Notes under the pieces: generated by a model
Seen by the model: only the letters and a program-made list of their open reading frames with translations
The model's database searches: none
What the model was told of the DNA's origin: nothing
In this document: positions 50,981 through 61,373 of the stretch, piece after piece
How the letters are laid out: each line of letters starts with the position of its first letter
Position numbering within the stretch: position 1 is the first letter of the stretch
Program-made: the position numbers and the translations under genes
Source: Thermoanaerobaculia bacterium
GTDB taxonomy: Bacteria > Acidobacteriota > Thermoanaerobaculia > Multivoradales > J023
Assembly (NCBI GenBank): GCA_028066595.1
Contig: JALCBJ010000031.1
Location: 1-64,000 of the forward strand
DNA: 64,000 bases
Direction of reading: 5' to 3'

Positions 50981-53491
50981 ATGCGCCGCCGGCCCTGGCT
51001 CTCGACCCCCCGCAGCCTCGTCGTTGCGCTCCTTCTTTCCGTGTCGTGGGCTGGTGGCGTTTCGGCTCAGAACGAGGTTCCCGAGGTGGTTCGTTCGCTG
51101 CTGGACCAGGCGGCGCGCGCAGCCGAAGCGGGTCGCACCGACGACGCATTGGGTCTGTATCGGCAAGCTCGCGAGCTGGGGCCGCAGGTGGTGCAGATCT
51201 ACGTCGATCAGGGTGCGCTGTTGGCGGGGACCGGCGACTTCGCGGGCGCTCTCGAAGCCTTCGAAGGCGGTCTTCGCCTTGCACCGAACGACCGCGACCT
51301 CGGATTCAACGCCGCGGTCGCTGCGCTGCGCCTGGGCCGCACGGAAGTAGCGGTCCAGAGGATCCAGCGAGTGGTCGAGGAATATCCTCGCGACGTCGAT
51401 GCGCGTCTGGTGCTGGCTTCGGCATTGGAGCGTCTCCAGAGGAATCAGGAAGCCTTGGCTGCCTTGCAAGCGGCGGACGAGCTGGCCCCCCGCAACCCTC
51501 GCATTCTCTACCGCCTCGGTAACCAGTATCAGCGGACCGGGCAGCCGGACCAGGCGGTGGAAGCGTACCGCCGCGCCATCCGACAGAACGAGAAGCTGCT
51601 TCCGGCGCACTTCAATCTCGGTGCTGTGCTCTTCGAGCTGGGGCGGCTCGACGAGGCGCTAGCTGCCTACGAGATCGCGCTGAAGCCCATCGACGAGGCG
51701 TTCCGAAAAGGGGAGGCCGTCGACCCGGCGAATGCACTGGCCTATCGCAACCTCGGCGCCATCCATCTACAAGCTTCCGACTATCCACAAGCTGCGGCCG
51801 CCTACTCCAAGGCGCGGCAACTGACGCCGAACGATGCCCGCGTGTTGTACAACCTCGGCTTTGCTCACTATCGGTTGAGTCAGTGGGACGAGGCGCGGGA
51901 GGCCTATGAGCGTGCGCTGGCCCAGGATCCGGACTTGCACGTGGCCAACTACCATTTGGGACGGATCGCACTCGACAAGCGTGAGTTCGTGGAAGCGGTG
52001 GCGCGTCTCGAAGCGGCGGTTCCGGGGCTCGCAGGCGAGCAGCAGATCGAAGCGTTGCGTGCCCTGGGCCGCGGTTATCGCGAAACGGGCCGGAACGAAG
52101 CTGCCGAGTCGGCCTATCGGCGTGTACTCGACTCGATCGAATATCCGCAGGTTCTCCTGGCCCTCGGACGCCTGGTGCGCCAGGACGGTCGTACCGGTGA
52201 GGCGAGATCATTGCTCGAGCGCGCTCGTGAGGCCGCTCCCGGGGATGTCGAGGTCGGCCTCGAGTTGGCGGGCGTTCTCGGCCAGATCGACGACACGGCG
52301 GCGCAGAAGGAGCTGTATGGCCAGCTGTTGCAGTCGAACGAGCGGTCCGATGGCGGGGCTCTGCTGCGGGTCCGGCTGGCACTCGCCCTTCTCGAACTCG
52401 CCGCGGGCGACGCCTCGGCTGCGGCCGTACACCTGGAGGAGCTGTCCGGCGAGCGGAGTCTCGATGAGGAGAGCCGCGCCGTCGTCGCAGCTCTGCGGGG
52501 AGTCTTGCGAGCCGAGGCCGGGGATCTGGACGGTGCTCGCAAGTTACTTCGTCAGGCGACCGAGTCCAAGTCGGTGCCCGCCACGGATGCGTTGGCGGTT
52601 ATCGAGGCATTGGCGGGTCGAGGCGAGGGTGCCGCGAAGGTCCTGCAGACGTCGTTGGCCGGCGCCGACCCGTCGACGCCGGTCGGAACGGCCCTGCGTC
52701 TCGACACCGGCCTCTTGCTGTGGTCTCTGGGTCGCCATCGGGAAGCGCGGCCGTATTTGGAAGCGGCTTTCGAGTCGGCACCCGATGAGCCAGCCCTGCG
52801 CGCCGCCCTGGGCGACCTGGCTTTGCGGGACGGCGATCTCTGGCAAGCCATCGAGCATCTCGGCCGTGCCGAGACCCTGTGCCGCTCCGGCGGTCGACAC
52901 TCTCCACCGTCCGCCCAAACGGGCCGGGTCTTCCAGGTACAGCTCACCGGCTCGGGAGGCGATCAGGCACTCTGCGGTTGGGTAGAGCGCGCGGTGGGTG
53001 CGACGCGGGTCACTGCAGCCGTCGACACCTTGTCTGCGGCCCTGGAACGCCGAACGGATCCGCGAGCCACCCGCAGTCTGGTGGAGGCCGCTTTGACCGC
53101 GCCGTTGGGAGCCGACCTTCGTGCCGCCGCGCTCTTCGTGCGCGGGACGCTGCGGCTCGACGCAGGCGACCATGCGGGTGCGGCACAGGATTTGAGCGGC
53201 GCGATCGACGGGCCCTTGCCGGACGCCTTGGAATCTCACGCCCGCAACAACCTCGGGATCGCCTTCGCCCGGCTGGGACGCCACACCGAGGCTCGCCAGC
53301 AGCTCGAGGCGGGGCGTACGGAACGGTCGACGGCCCAACCGGCGACCTTGAACTTGGCCATTCTCTACGACGACTATTTGGACGACGGCCGCCGGGCCTT
53401 GGGTTTCTATGACGACTACCTGCGCGGTGGCGGTAGCCGCAGTACCGACGTCAGGCAGTGGGCAGCTCGGCTGAGGGAGCTCTATCCATGA
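50981..53491 (+). CDS. Exported TPR-repeat protein
   Basis: About 836 residues from the ATG at 50981, with a signal peptide (RSLVVALLLSVSWAGGVSA). The rest is a long superhelix of at least a dozen TPR units, for example AAEAGRTDDALGLYRQARELGP, LLAGTGDFAGALEAFEGGLRLAP and AHYRLSQWDEAREAYERALAQDP. It starts 25 bp after the TonB receptor stop, and its own stop overlaps the next start (ATGA). Periplasmic TPR proteins serve as docking platforms, so it may link the receptor, the binding protein and the kinase sensor. There is no catalytic domain. Confidence 0.85.
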   Translation: MRRRPWLSTPRSLVVALLLSVSWAGGVSAQNEVPEVVRSLLDQAARAAEAGRTDDALGLYRQARELGPQVVQIYVDQGALLAGTGDFAGALEAFEGGLRLAPNDRDLGFNAAVAALRLGRTEVAVQRIQRVVEEYPRDVDARLVLASALERLQRNQEALAALQAADELAPRNPRILYRLGNQYQRTGQPDQAVEAYRRAIRQNEKLLPAHFNLGAVLFELGRLDEALAAYEIALKPIDEAFRKGEAVDPANALAYRNLGAIHLQASDYPQAAAAYSKARQLTPNDARVLYNLGFAHYRLSQWDEAREAYERALAQDPDLHVANYHLGRIALDKREFVEAVARLEAAVPGLAGEQQIEALRALGRGYRETGRNEAAESAYRRVLDSIEYPQVLLALGRLVRQDGRTGEARSLLERAREAAPGDVEVGLELAGVLGQIDDTAAQKELYGQLLQSNERSDGGALLRVRLALALLELAAGDASAAAVHLEELSGERSLDEESRAVVAALRGVLRAEAGDLDGARKLLRQATESKSVPATDALAVIEALAGRGEGAAKVLQTSLAGADPSTPVGTALRLDTGLLLWSLGRHREARPYLEAAFESAPDEPALRAALGDLALRDGDLWQAIEHLGRAETLCRSGGRHSPPSAQTGRVFQVQLTGSGGDQALCGWVERAVGATRVTAAVDTLSAALERRTDPRATRSLVEAALTAPLGADLRAAALFVRGTLRLDAGDHAGAAQDLSGAIDGPLPDALESHARNNLGIAFARLGRHTEARQQLEAGRTERSTAQPATLNLAILYDDYLDDGRRALGFYDDYLRGGGSRSTDVRQWAARLRELYP

Positions 53492-54492
53492 GTCTCCGCC
53501 GTCGAGCCGCACTGCTCTGGCTTGCCGTATTTTCGTCGGCGTCCATACTGGCGGCCCAGCAGACCCTGCTCGTGCACCTGCCGTCCAGCCCCATCGAAGG
53601 TGCGGCGCGACAGGCGGCGGCCGTCGCGCGACTGGCCTCGTTGCTGTCGGAGCAGGTGGACGGACTGAGTCTGGAACCCGAGCTCTTCCGCCGTTTGGCC
53701 GATGCCCAGGCATTCCTGGAACGGTCTCCGGACCGTGTCGCGCTACTCATCACCGACGCTGCCTGGGTACCCGAGCTGGCGCGCTCTGGTTTTGCTCCCG
53801 CGTTTCAACTTCGCCGAGGTGGTAGCGACAGCTATCGGAGGCTCTTGGTGGTGCCGGTCGGTTCGGCTGTCCAGAACCTGGGAGATCTTCGAGGAAGTGG
53901 CCTGACGGTCGTCGACACGACCCCGGCGAGCGGCCCGTTTCTGCGCCAGGCCGTCTTCTCGGGTGAGATCGATGCGGAGACCTGGTTCTCCGGCATAGAC
54001 AAGGAGGTGGATGATTTCGCGGCGGTGAACGCGGTGCTCTTCGGCACCAGCGACGCCACCCTGGTCGCGGAGTACAACCCACTTCTCGCCGCCAACTTGG
54101 GAGAGGAGCTGCGGGTGATCTACCGTAGCCCGCCGCTGCCTCTGCCCGTGATCTCCTGGCGACAGGACGGCGCGGGTGCCCTCGATGGAGCATTGCGCTC
54201 GTCGCTCGAGCGTGCGGTGGCTGGTATGCGGACATCTGCCGAGGGCCAGGCGCTGATGGCCGAGCTGGGCATGGAAGCCCTGGTGGCGGTCGGCTCGGCT
54301 GGCAGTCGCCTCGTCGCACTGCCGGAAACCGGCGAGAAGACCTTCGAGATTTCGGCGCCGTCGGGTCGCAGCGCGCTGCGTGTCGATCCACCCGTTCCTC
54401 CGCCCTCCAGTGCCCTTACCTATCGTCTGGCCATCGAGCTTCCGGAGGTCGACCTCCGATCGGGAGCGGGTGGTTCCGGCACGACGCCGTGA
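53488..54492 (+). CDS. PhnD/SBP-type periplasmic binding protein
   Basis: About 334 residues from the ATG at 53488 (ATGA overlap with the TPR gene). A signal peptide (ALLWLAVFSSASILAAQQ) is followed by a two-lobed type II binding fold: an RLASLLSEQVDGL lead, LLVVPVGSAVQNLGDLRGSGLTVVDTTPASGPFLRQAVFSGEI, then FAAVNAVLFGTSDATLVAEYNPLL and LAGM-like MRTSAEGQALMAELGMEAL. These match the PhnD/TAXI-like family of phosphonate or small-anion binders used by ABC transporters and by sensor kinases. No permease or ATPase gene is near, so here it more likely presents a ligand to the hybrid kinase. The ligand is unknown. Confidence 0.72.
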   Translation: MSLRRRAALLWLAVFSSASILAAQQTLLVHLPSSPIEGAARQAAAVARLASLLSEQVDGLSLEPELFRRLADAQAFLERSPDRVALLITDAAWVPELARSGFAPAFQLRRGGSDSYRRLLVVPVGSAVQNLGDLRGSGLTVVDTTPASGPFLRQAVFSGEIDAETWFSGIDKEVDDFAAVNAVLFGTSDATLVAEYNPLLAANLGEELRVIYRSPPLPLPVISWRQDGAGALDGALRSSLERAVAGMRTSAEGQALMAELGMEALVAVGSAGSRLVALPETGEKTFEISAPSGRSALRVDPPVPPPSSALTYRLAIELPEVDLRSGAGGSGTTP

Positions 54493-54526
54493 CGTTCTAG
54501 GCTCGGGCGAGTAAAGTCAGGCAGTT

Positions 54527-55954
54527 ATGCAGAAGATCCTTCTCGTCGAAGACAATGAGATGAACCGCGACCTGATCGCGCGGCGGCTCACCCGTCGTGG
54601 ATTCGAGGTCGTCATCGCGAGGGATGGAGCGGAAGGCGTCGAGAAGGCTGCAAGCGAGTCACCCGATCTGGTGTTGATGGACATCGGACTGCCGATCCTC
54701 GATGGCTACGAGGCAACGCGCTTGATCAAGGAGACCCGTCCCAATCTGCCCATCATCGGTCTGTCCGCTCACGCGATGTCGGGCGACGCCGATCGTGCGC
54801 GCGAGGCCGGAGCCGACGATTACGACACCAAGCCCGTCGACTTTCCACGTCTCCTGGGCAAGATCCAGACATTGCTGGAGCGAGGGGCCCTGGAACCCGC
54901 GGAGGGTCCCGCAGACTCCGAGACGGCCGATGATGCAGCGGGACCTCGTTTGCTGGTCGTCGACGACAGTCCGATGCATCGGGAGATGCTTTCGGGAAGG
55001 TTGACGTCACTCGGCTATTCCTTCGACATGGCTTCCGACGTATCGGAGGCCATCCGCCAGATCCGCCGGGAGTCGTACGCTGCGCTCTTGCTCGATGTCA
55101 CCCTTCCCGACGTCGACGGCAAGCCGGTGCTCCGCTACCTCCGAGAGCAGGCCGAAGCGAGGGACGTTCCCATTTTGCTCCTCTCGACCATCGATGCCAT
55201 TCCTCAGGCGGTGGAGTTCCTCGGTGACGGGGCCGACGAGCTCGTGCCCCAGCCGTTTCGAACCCAGGAACTGAAGATACGTCTTCAGAGTGTCTTGGAC
55301 TCGGAACCCAGACCGGCCGCAGCTCCGTCGGAGGATCGGCGGCGGGCCGAGCATTTGTTGAAAGTCATGCTGCCGGATCCCCTCATCGAGGAGCTACGTA
55401 AGAGCAGCTGCCTACCGCCGCGTCGGGAAGACGAGGTGGCCGTGATGTCCTGGGACGTACCGGATCTCGACGAGCGGTTGATGCAGGACACCGAAGGTGC
55501 AGCTCAGGCATACCAACGGCTCTTGGTGGCCTTCGAGATCGTTTCGGAAGAGCACCGGGTTCATACTCTCCGCACGGCCGGGGATGGGGTCCTTGCGGTC
55601 GCGGGCCGGTTCAGCGGTGCGGACGATCCCGTGGGCTCGGTTGTCAAGCTGGCGGCGGAGCTCAGGAATCGCGCGTCGGAGCTGACGCCCGATTGGCTGG
55701 TGCGCATCGGGGTCCACACCGGCCCGGCGACGCTAGCGGTCGTCGGCCACCGCAGCTGCCAGCTCGGCGTCTGGGGTCAGCCCGTCAAGGTTTCGAGACG
55801 ATTGCGGAACCTCTGTCGCACCACCACGGTTCTCGCCAGCTCCGAGGTGTGGGACCGCTGTGCAGGCAAGGCCCAGGGTGTGCAGGCGGGAACGGCGGAG
55901 CTCAAAGAGGGTCCACCGTCGCCGGTATTTCGCATCGATTCGATGAAGAGCTGA
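54527..55954 (+). CDS. Response regulator REC-REC with a degenerate class III cyclase domain
   Basis: A 475-residue protein. Receiver 1 (1-120): VEDNE, Asp54 in VLMDIGLP, LSAHAM, TKP, all intact. Receiver 2 (about 140-255): VVDDS, LLLDVTLP, LLST, but PQP where TKP is expected, so the conserved Lys is lost. Residues 280-475 resemble a class III nucleotidyl cyclase: VAVMSWDVPDLDERL (family: VTVLFADIxGFT), TAGDGVLAVAG, RIGVHTGPATLAVVG, then WGQPVKVSRRL where active enzymes have WGDTVNLASRM. The Asn/Asp substitutions make activity doubtful; it may bind nucleotide only. It starts 34 bp after the binding-protein gene and is the probable output of the kinase at 46561. Confidence 0.82.
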   Translation: MQKILLVEDNEMNRDLIARRLTRRGFEVVIARDGAEGVEKAASESPDLVLMDIGLPILDGYEATRLIKETRPNLPIIGLSAHAMSGDADRAREAGADDYDTKPVDFPRLLGKIQTLLERGALEPAEGPADSETADDAAGPRLLVVDDSPMHREMLSGRLTSLGYSFDMASDVSEAIRQIRRESYAALLLDVTLPDVDGKPVLRYLREQAEARDVPILLLSTIDAIPQAVEFLGDGADELVPQPFRTQELKIRLQSVLDSEPRPAAAPSEDRRRAEHLLKVMLPDPLIEELRKSSCLPPRREDEVAVMSWDVPDLDERLMQDTEGAAQAYQRLLVAFEIVSEEHRVHTLRTAGDGVLAVAGRFSGADDPVGSVVKLAAELRNRASELTPDWLVRIGVHTGPATLAVVGHRSCQLGVWGQPVKVSRRLRNLCRTTTVLASSEVWDRCAGKAQGVQAGTAELKEGPPSPVFRIDSMKS

Positions 55955-55968
55955 CTCGGCTGAGTCAG
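55951..55968. terminator. Hairpin shared by two convergent gene ends
   Basis: CTGACTC-GGCT-GAGTCAG is a 7-bp perfect hairpin that covers the stop codon of the cyclase gene (55952-55954) and the last bases of the convergent gene ending at 55965. It may serve as a bidirectional terminator, although no U-run follows on either strand. Confidence 0.45.
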
Positions 55969-56333
55969 AACGGCTTGTAGAGTGCCAGCCACGCCGATAC
56001 ACCGGCGAGGACGGGCAGCAGAATCCAAAGAGGCTTGAGCAGGGCCGGTTTCCTGTGGATCAAGGTCACGATGGCGCCGAAGAAGAGCCAGATCACGATC
56101 TTGGCCCATACCCAACCGGGCAGGTTCGCCATGATGCCCAGCTTGGCGAGCGCGCCGAAGCCCGTCACGAGGAGCAGCAGGAGCGCGATTCCGTGGGTGA
56201 CGACTCCGAGCTTTCGGGCCGAGGTCTTCGCTTCAGGATCGGCTTCGAGCGCGCGTAACACCAAGCCGCCCAGGGAGAAGAGGAGCAGCAGCGCGGAGAA
56301 CGCGTGGAGGGTCTTGTAGGTGAGGAGGTCCAT
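55965..56333 (-). CDS. Small four-helix membrane protein
   Basis: About 122 residues from the ATG at 56333. Four hydrophobic helices: TLHAFSALLLLFSLGGLVLRAL, VVTHGIALLLLLVTGFGALAKLG, WVWAKIVIWLFFGAIVTLI and LWILLPVLAGVSAWLALY. The pattern (MDLLTYKTLH start, His in helix 2, Lys between helices) recalls SirB-like or DUF-type inner-membrane proteins, but I cannot assign a function. It ends 11 bp from the convergent signalling cluster. The 141 bp on its upstream side to 56475 hold no gene. Confidence 0.65.
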   Translation of the reverse strand: MDLLTYKTLHAFSALLLLFSLGGLVLRALEADPEAKTSARKLGVVTHGIALLLLLVTGFGALAKLGIMANLPGWVWAKIVIWLFFGAIVTLIHRKPALLKPLWILLPVLAGVSAWLALYKPF

Positions 56334-56474
56334 GGGGGAATTCTGACATGGACGACCCGAGCTCAGAGGGCCAGCCGTGACACGAAAAAGGCCACGACCC
56401 TGTTCGTATCGCAACTTCGCGCTGCGTTCGAGGGTACGCGGCCTCCACGGCGATGCCCGCGGACAGCTAGATCC

Positions 56475-57236
56475 TCAGTTCTTGCGGATATCGATCGACC
56501 CGTTGACGTTGTCCAGGCTGATGCGTGCCGAGCCGCTGCCGAGCTGGCCGCGTAGCTCCTGGCCCACCCAGCCACTCTTGTCAACGTAGAGACTGAAGTC
56601 GTTGGAAATACGTCCATGGACGGTCTCGGCGCTGATTTCGGCGTCGGCATCGGCCGGCAGGAAGAGATCGATGGAGCCGTTCACCGAATCGATCTCGATC
56701 CGTTGCGTGCCGCCCAGACTGTCGAAGCGGGCATCGATGGAGCCGTTGACCGTCGATAGCTCGGCATCGCCGCGCAGACCGTCTGCCTCCAGCCCACCAT
56801 TGACCAGCGAGGCAGCGACCTCGCCTTCGACGCCCGTGATCTCCAAGCTGCCGTTGACCAGCGACAGGTCGTCGAGTCGAACTCTCCGGGGAACTTTGAG
56901 CCAGAACTCCACGGTGGCACCATCGTGGCTGCCGAGCCAGCCGCCCCGGCTACGGGGTAGGTCGACCTCGATGTCGAGGGTCGTGCCTTCGTAGTCGAAG
57001 TCCACGGCGGTCCGCTCCACGGACGAACGGCTCTTGGACCTGATTTCGGCGCGTACCTCCACGACATCTCGGTCCCAGCCTTCGATCGTGACGTCACCGT
57101 TGATGTTGGACAGACTGATGCGACCGTTGGCGCCCAGGTCAAAGGTCTCGGAGATCTCGCGCTCGGCAGCCCATGTTGGAAGGGCCAGGAGGAGCAAGGC
57201 GAGAAGGAGAGAAAGGCGTGGGAGTTGGCGGTTCAT
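56475..57236 (-). CDS. DUF4097-type exported beta-strand protein
   Basis: About 253 residues from the ATG at 57236 (GGAGA upstream). A strong signal peptide (LSLLLALLLLALPTWA) is followed by repeated beta strands of the form GRISLSNINGDVTIEGWD, SLEITGVEGEVAASLVNGGLEA, AELSTVNGSIDARF and RISLDNVNGSIDI. This is the DUF4097 right-handed helix pattern in which N-G-S/D-I turns recur every 20-25 residues. Such proteins are common beside sigma or envelope-stress genes, where they are thought to act as adhesins or sensors, but no such neighbour exists here. The gene is followed on the same strand by the small membrane protein gene. Confidence 0.8.
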   Translation of the reverse strand: MNRQLPRLSLLLALLLLALPTWAAEREISETFDLGANGRISLSNINGDVTIEGWDRDVVEVRAEIRSKSRSSVERTAVDFDYEGTTLDIEVDLPRSRGGWLGSHDGATVEFWLKVPRRVRLDDLSLVNGSLEITGVEGEVAASLVNGGLEADGLRGDAELSTVNGSIDARFDSLGGTQRIEIDSVNGSIDLFLPADADAEISAETVHGRISNDFSLYVDKSGWVGQELRGQLGSGSARISLDNVNGSIDIRKN

Positions 57237-57390
57237 GGCGGGTCTCCAGGAAGGCGATCGATGACGAGATTCGAAAGGTGATCGATGGAGTCTAGTGGTG
57301 TCGGGGTGGAGTCGGTGTTCGAGATCCACGCCCCATGTTCATACATAGGACGCCAGTGAGGGCGCAAGGGTTTGGAGTCGGCCGAGATTC

Positions 57391-57882
57391 CTACTCGCGT
57401 CCCTCGTCTTCCGTGTTCGTGTCGGGCCATTCTGCACCGAACAGGGCCGCCAACGTTTGCTGCATCTCCTGCATTTCACTTTCGGGTCGGACCCTGTCGC
57501 GGACGGAGATCCCCGCTTTGTGTACGGATTCCCGATCGCCAGACACCAAAGGATGCCACCAGTCGAGATCCTCGCCACGCGACAGCTTGAGGTAGGCGCA
57601 GGAGTCGGGAAGCCAAGGAAGCTCCGCGATCTTTTCGGGCGCTAGACGCAAGCAACCCGGCACGCGGGTCTTCCGGTTCGCATAGTCGGTACAGCGGCAG
57701 CTGTGGGTGTCGAGGAGAGTGCATGCGAAATGGGTAGTGACGATCTCGCCCGTGTCGGCGTCTTCCAGCTTCACCCGACAGCAGTGACCGCAGCCGTCGC
57801 AAAGGGACTCCCACTCCTCGCGACTCATCTCTTCCAACGTCTTCGAGCGCCAGAAGGGGCGGTCTTTTTCACCTCTCACCAT
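57391..57882 (-). CDS. YcgN/YkgJ-family Cys-cluster protein (UPF0260-like)
   Basis: About 163 residues from the ATG at 57882, beginning [35 protein letters not shown], as E. coli YcgN does. The CxxCxxCC motif, a further Cys in [17 protein letters not shown] and VPGC are the ligands proposed to hold zinc or an Fe-S cluster in this family. The C-terminal part [33 protein letters not shown] is the conserved UPF0260 end. Function is not known. It starts 11 bp after the AddA-like gene stop and is probably co-transcribed with it. Confidence 0.88.
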   Translation of the reverse strand: MVRGEKDRPFWRSKTLEEMSREEWESLCDGCGHCCRVKLEDADTGEIVTTHFACTLLDTHSCRCTDYANRKTRVPGCLRLAPEKIAELPWLPDSCAYLKLSRGEDLDWWHPLVSGDRESVHKAGISVRDRVRPESEMQEMQQTLAALFGAEWPDTNTEDEGRE

Positions 57883-57893
57883 CAGTGGGATGA

Positions 57894-60800
57894 TCACACA
57901 CCGAGAAGGACGCCGCGGACGTCGCGGTCGCCTCGGAGCTCTTGCACGGCGTGGATGTACCACGCCAGCTGACGGCGGTAGTGCTCTGCCTTGGCTTCGA
58001 TCTCGACGTCGGTCTTGAAATCGATCACGATCCAGCCCGTGTCGTCGCGAAAAGCCAGATCGAGCACTCCCTCGATGAACAGCCCATTGGCCACACGCAG
58101 GAGGAACGGCACCTCGCGCTGCACCTCCTCGGCGATCTGCGCGCGCAGTAGCAACGGATGACCGAGCGCAGCCCGCACCGCTTCGATCGCTGCCTGGACC
58201 TCCTCCGAGGTCGCTTCGAGCTGACGACCGTGGAACCTGGCGAGGCTAGCGATCTCGGCGGGCGCGGCCGACAGCTCGGAATCCTTGAACAGAGTATGGA
58301 CGAGGGTCCCGAACCGTCTGCCCTGGGGCCGGTCCCCGTCTCGGGGTATCACCGCCAGCTCGATCTCCGGTGGATCGCCCGGAGGCCATTGCTGCGTCTC
58401 GGTGACGGCGATCGTCTCCTGGCTCGGCCGTGAGCCGTCCGCCACGGCGCGGTCGCGTCGCTGCTGCCAATCCAGCCAACGTTCGAGGCCGTCCGATTCG
58501 GCCTCTTCGTCCGGCGCCAGAAGCCGCCAACGGCGGACTCCGACGTGCCCTTCGACCTTTAGGTGGAGACACGAGGGATCCCACCACACGACCCGATGGC
58601 TGCCGCGCTGCGGGCGGTGAAGACCCGGCCGGACGAGCTCCTCGGAGAGGTCTTGGGGTGGGGTCAGAACCGTCGTCGGTCCGAAGTTCGGCGTACCCGG
58701 TGCAGCCTCGGGTTGGTGGGGGTCGGCGGGTCGCAGCGCTGGATCCAGTGGCGACAGCCAGCCATCGGCCCACGGCCTGGTACCGAGAGCGGGCACCACG
58801 AGCAGGTCCCGTGCCCGCGTCGCGGCGACGTAGGCCAAGCGCACCGACTCGGCTCGGTCGCGTTCCAGCTCCAGATCGCCGTGGGTCAGGAGCTCCCAGG
58901 GTGCGGCTCCCAGCAGTCTCTGAGCACAGAGCTTGTCGCGCGCGTCCAGATAGCGATCCGCGTTGCGGCCGGTCGGGTTCGTGGTCAGGTCCACCGGCAG
59001 GGCGATGGGGAATTCGAGGCCCTTGGCGGCGTGGACGGTCATCATCCGGATACCCTCCGCTCCTTCCTCGATCACCGGCGCCTCTCCCGAGCCCGGCCGC
59101 TGCGCTTCGTCGTCGAGACGCTCGACGAAACCGCGGAACGACAGTCCGCCGCGCATCTCGAAGCTGCGGGCCAAATCCAGGATGCGCTGGACGTTCGCCA
59201 GCACCTGATGTCCGGCGGGACGCAAAGCCAGACCGGCATGGGCCCGAGTGTGCTCCAACAGTCGATGTACCGTCTCCGCGACCGGGATTCGGTTGCGTTC
59301 GAGGTGCGCTTGGCGCAGGAAGCCGAGCGCGTCGGCGACGCCTCGCAACTCGTCGTCGTCGAGATCGTCGGAGCTCGGGCGTGGCGCCAGTGGATCGAAT
59401 CGACCGATGTCCCGACGCCAACGCAACAGCGTGCTGTCCACCAGGCCGAAGAGCTCGCCCCGGAGCGCGGCGTAGACGGACAGCGCATCGTCGGGCCATT
59501 CGATCGCCGTGAGTGCCGCTCGGATCGTCTCCACCTCTTCGCGCTGATGAAAGGACCTGCCGCCCACCAAGAGGTGAGGCAGTCCGCGGGCTTCCAGGGC
59601 CCGCTGGTAGGGCTCGGTGGCGTCGCGGCCCCAGGACAGGAAGCGCCGGAAGAGGAGGCAGACGTGGCGCGGCGCGATTGGGATCCTGCGCTCGGTGGCC
59701 TCGGGGTCTCGCACGGTCCAGCCGCTGTGGTGGATCAACCAGTCGATCCATGCAGCCACCGCGTCCGGTAGGGACTCCTCCACTGCCTTTTTCGTGACGC
59801 CGCGCCAGCCAAAGGGCTCGGGCACCGGTAGGGCGACCACACTGGGTTGAGATGGCGACGCGTCTTGGCCGCCGAGGAGAGGTACGTACGCAGGTTGCCC
59901 GGCGCGGAGATCCTCCTGCATGGCAGGCTCGAACGCCGCGTTGATGGCCTGCTGTACCGGTTCGGTGGCGCGGAAGCTTCGCGAAAGATGCACCAGGCCG
60001 ACGGCGGGGCCGTCCTCGCCTTCGCGCGTCAAGTTCTGCTTGAGCTCCTGATAGAGCAGCACGTCGGCGCGGCGAAAGCGATAGATCGACTGCTTGGGAT
60101 CGCCTACCAGCAGCAGCTTGCCCGGTTCGGGTCTGAGAGACGTCCAGTCCTCGTCATTCGATGCGTCCTGCGGTTCGGCGGCACTGAGAAGCAGCAGGAT
60201 CTCGGTCTGCAGCGGATCGGTGTCCTGGAACTCGTCGACGAAGATATGGCTGAAGCGCCCCTGCAGGTCGCGCCGCACGTCGGCTCGCTGACGCAAGAGA
60301 TCTCGGCAACGCACCAGTAGGTCGAGGAAGTCCAGCCTTCCAGCGCGATGTTTGAGATCTTCGTAGAGATCCAGGACGCCCCGCAACTCGTCGCGCAGGA
60401 GCGAAGCCAGCTCGGCTCCGGCTTGGCGATCGAAGTCCTCCAGTTCTCCCAGCAGCCGGTCGCGAGCTTCTCGTACTTCGTTGCGCGGCAGATCGGGTGC
60501 GTACTGTTGGGTCCGTCCCTGGTTCCATGACGCCTTGCGCCGCAGGTCCCGAAGCAGGTCGACGAGGAGCGCCTCCAATTCGTCGAAGTCGCGTGTACCC
60601 GACGCGTCTTCCGAGCGGCGGATCCACATGACGACATGTCCGACCTGGGCCGTTGCCTGAAACAGAGGATCTTTGCTCGCACCGCGAATGCGCAAGGCCT
60701 GGAACGACTCCACCGTGTCCACCAGTCGGCCGAGTACGTCCTCGCGATCGAATGGCTCGCGTCGCCAGGGCGCGTCGAAATCTCTCCAGTCCACCAGGGA

Positions 60801-61373
60801 CCGCCCCGCACGTCGAAGGCGGTCGAGTGGAGTGGAACCGTCGAACGAACGCTGTTCCGCCAGGCGTGCCAGCGCTCGCCGGAGGCCCTCGGGCATTTCC
60901 TCGAGCTTACGCTCGAGCCATTGGCGGAACGCGCGGTCGTAGAGCCGACCGGCTTCCTCGTCGTCGAGCTCCACGAAGGCTGGGTCGATCTCCGCTTCCA
61001 CCGGCCGTTCGTGGAGAATTTCGGCACAGAAGGAGTGGATGGTACCGATGTGGGCTTCCTCGAGGCGTGCGATGGCGTTGGCGAGCCGGGTTCGGACGGT
61101 CTCGTTTCCGGCTCGCGACCGCGCTCGGTCCAGCTCTTGGCGCAGCCTCAACTCCAACTCGCCCGCAGCTTTGCGGGTGAAGGTGACGGCGACGATGCGA
61201 TCGACCGTCGTGCGACCGGTCTCCAGTACCGCGACCAGCCGTTCGACGAGCACTGTGGTCTTGCCGGTACCGGCTGCTGCCTCGACCAGGAGACTCTCGT
61301 CGAGGGACGTGCGCAGACGCTGACGAGCGTCGTCGTCCCAGCGCAAGGAGTCGGCGAAGGAATCGGAGGTCAC
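57894..61373 (-). CDS. addA: AddA/RecB-like helicase-nuclease
   Basis: About 1159 residues from a GTG at 61373 that overlaps the AddB-like stop (GTGA). UvrD-type superfamily 1 helicase motifs are all visible: [16 protein letters not shown] (Walker A, near residue 31), [22 protein letters not shown]-like [67 protein letters not shown] and [16 protein letters not shown]. The C-terminal PD-(D/E)xK nuclease has [11 protein letters not shown] then WIVIDFKTD. With the adjacent AddB-like protein it should process double-strand breaks for RecA loading, as AddAB/RexAB or RecBCD do. Length is usual for AddA. Confidence 0.9.
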   Translation of the reverse strand: MTSDSFADSLRWDDDARQRLRTSLDESLLVEAAAGTGKTTVLVERLVAVLETGRTTVDRIVAVTFTRKAAGELELRLRQELDRARSRAGNETVRTRLANAIARLEEAHIGTIHSFCAEILHERPVEAEIDPAFVELDDEEAGRLYDRAFRQWLERKLEEMPEGLRRALARLAEQRSFDGSTPLDRLRRAGRSLVDWRDFDAPWRREPFDREDVLGRLVDTVESFQALRIRGASKDPLFQATAQVGHVVMWIRRSEDASGTRDFDELEALLVDLLRDLRRKASWNQGRTQQYAPDLPRNEVREARDRLLGELEDFDRQAGAELASLLRDELRGVLDLYEDLKHRAGRLDFLDLLVRCRDLLRQRADVRRDLQGRFSHIFVDEFQDTDPLQTEILLLLSAAEPQDASNDEDWTSLRPEPGKLLLVGDPKQSIYRFRRADVLLYQELKQNLTREGEDGPAVGLVHLSRSFRATEPVQQAINAAFEPAMQEDLRAGQPAYVPLLGGQDASPSQPSVVALPVPEPFGWRGVTKKAVEESLPDAVAAWIDWLIHHSGWTVRDPEATERRIPIAPRHVCLLFRRFLSWGRDATEPYQRALEARGLPHLLVGGRSFHQREEVETIRAALTAIEWPDDALSVYAALRGELFGLVDSTLLRWRRDIGRFDPLAPRPSSDDLDDDELRGVADALGFLRQAHLERNRIPVAETVHRLLEHTRAHAGLALRPAGHQVLANVQRILDLARSFEMRGGLSFRGFVERLDDEAQRPGSGEAPVIEEGAEGIRMMTVHAAKGLEFPIALPVDLTTNPTGRNADRYLDARDKLCAQRLLGAAPWELLTHGDLELERDRAESVRLAYVAATRARDLLVVPALGTRPWADGWLSPLDPALRPADPHQPEAAPGTPNFGPTTVLTPPQDLSEELVRPGLHRPQRGSHRVVWWDPSCLHLKVEGHVGVRRWRLLAPDEEAESDGLERWLDWQQRRDRAVADGSRPSQETIAVTETQQWPPGDPPEIELAVIPRDGDRPQGRRFGTLVHTLFKDSELSAAPAEIASLARFHGRQLEATSEEVQAAIEAVRAALGHPLLLRAQIAEEVQREVPFLLRVANGLFIEGVLDLAFRDDTGWIVIDFKTDVEIEAKAEHYRRQLAWYIHAVQELRGDRDVRGVLLGV

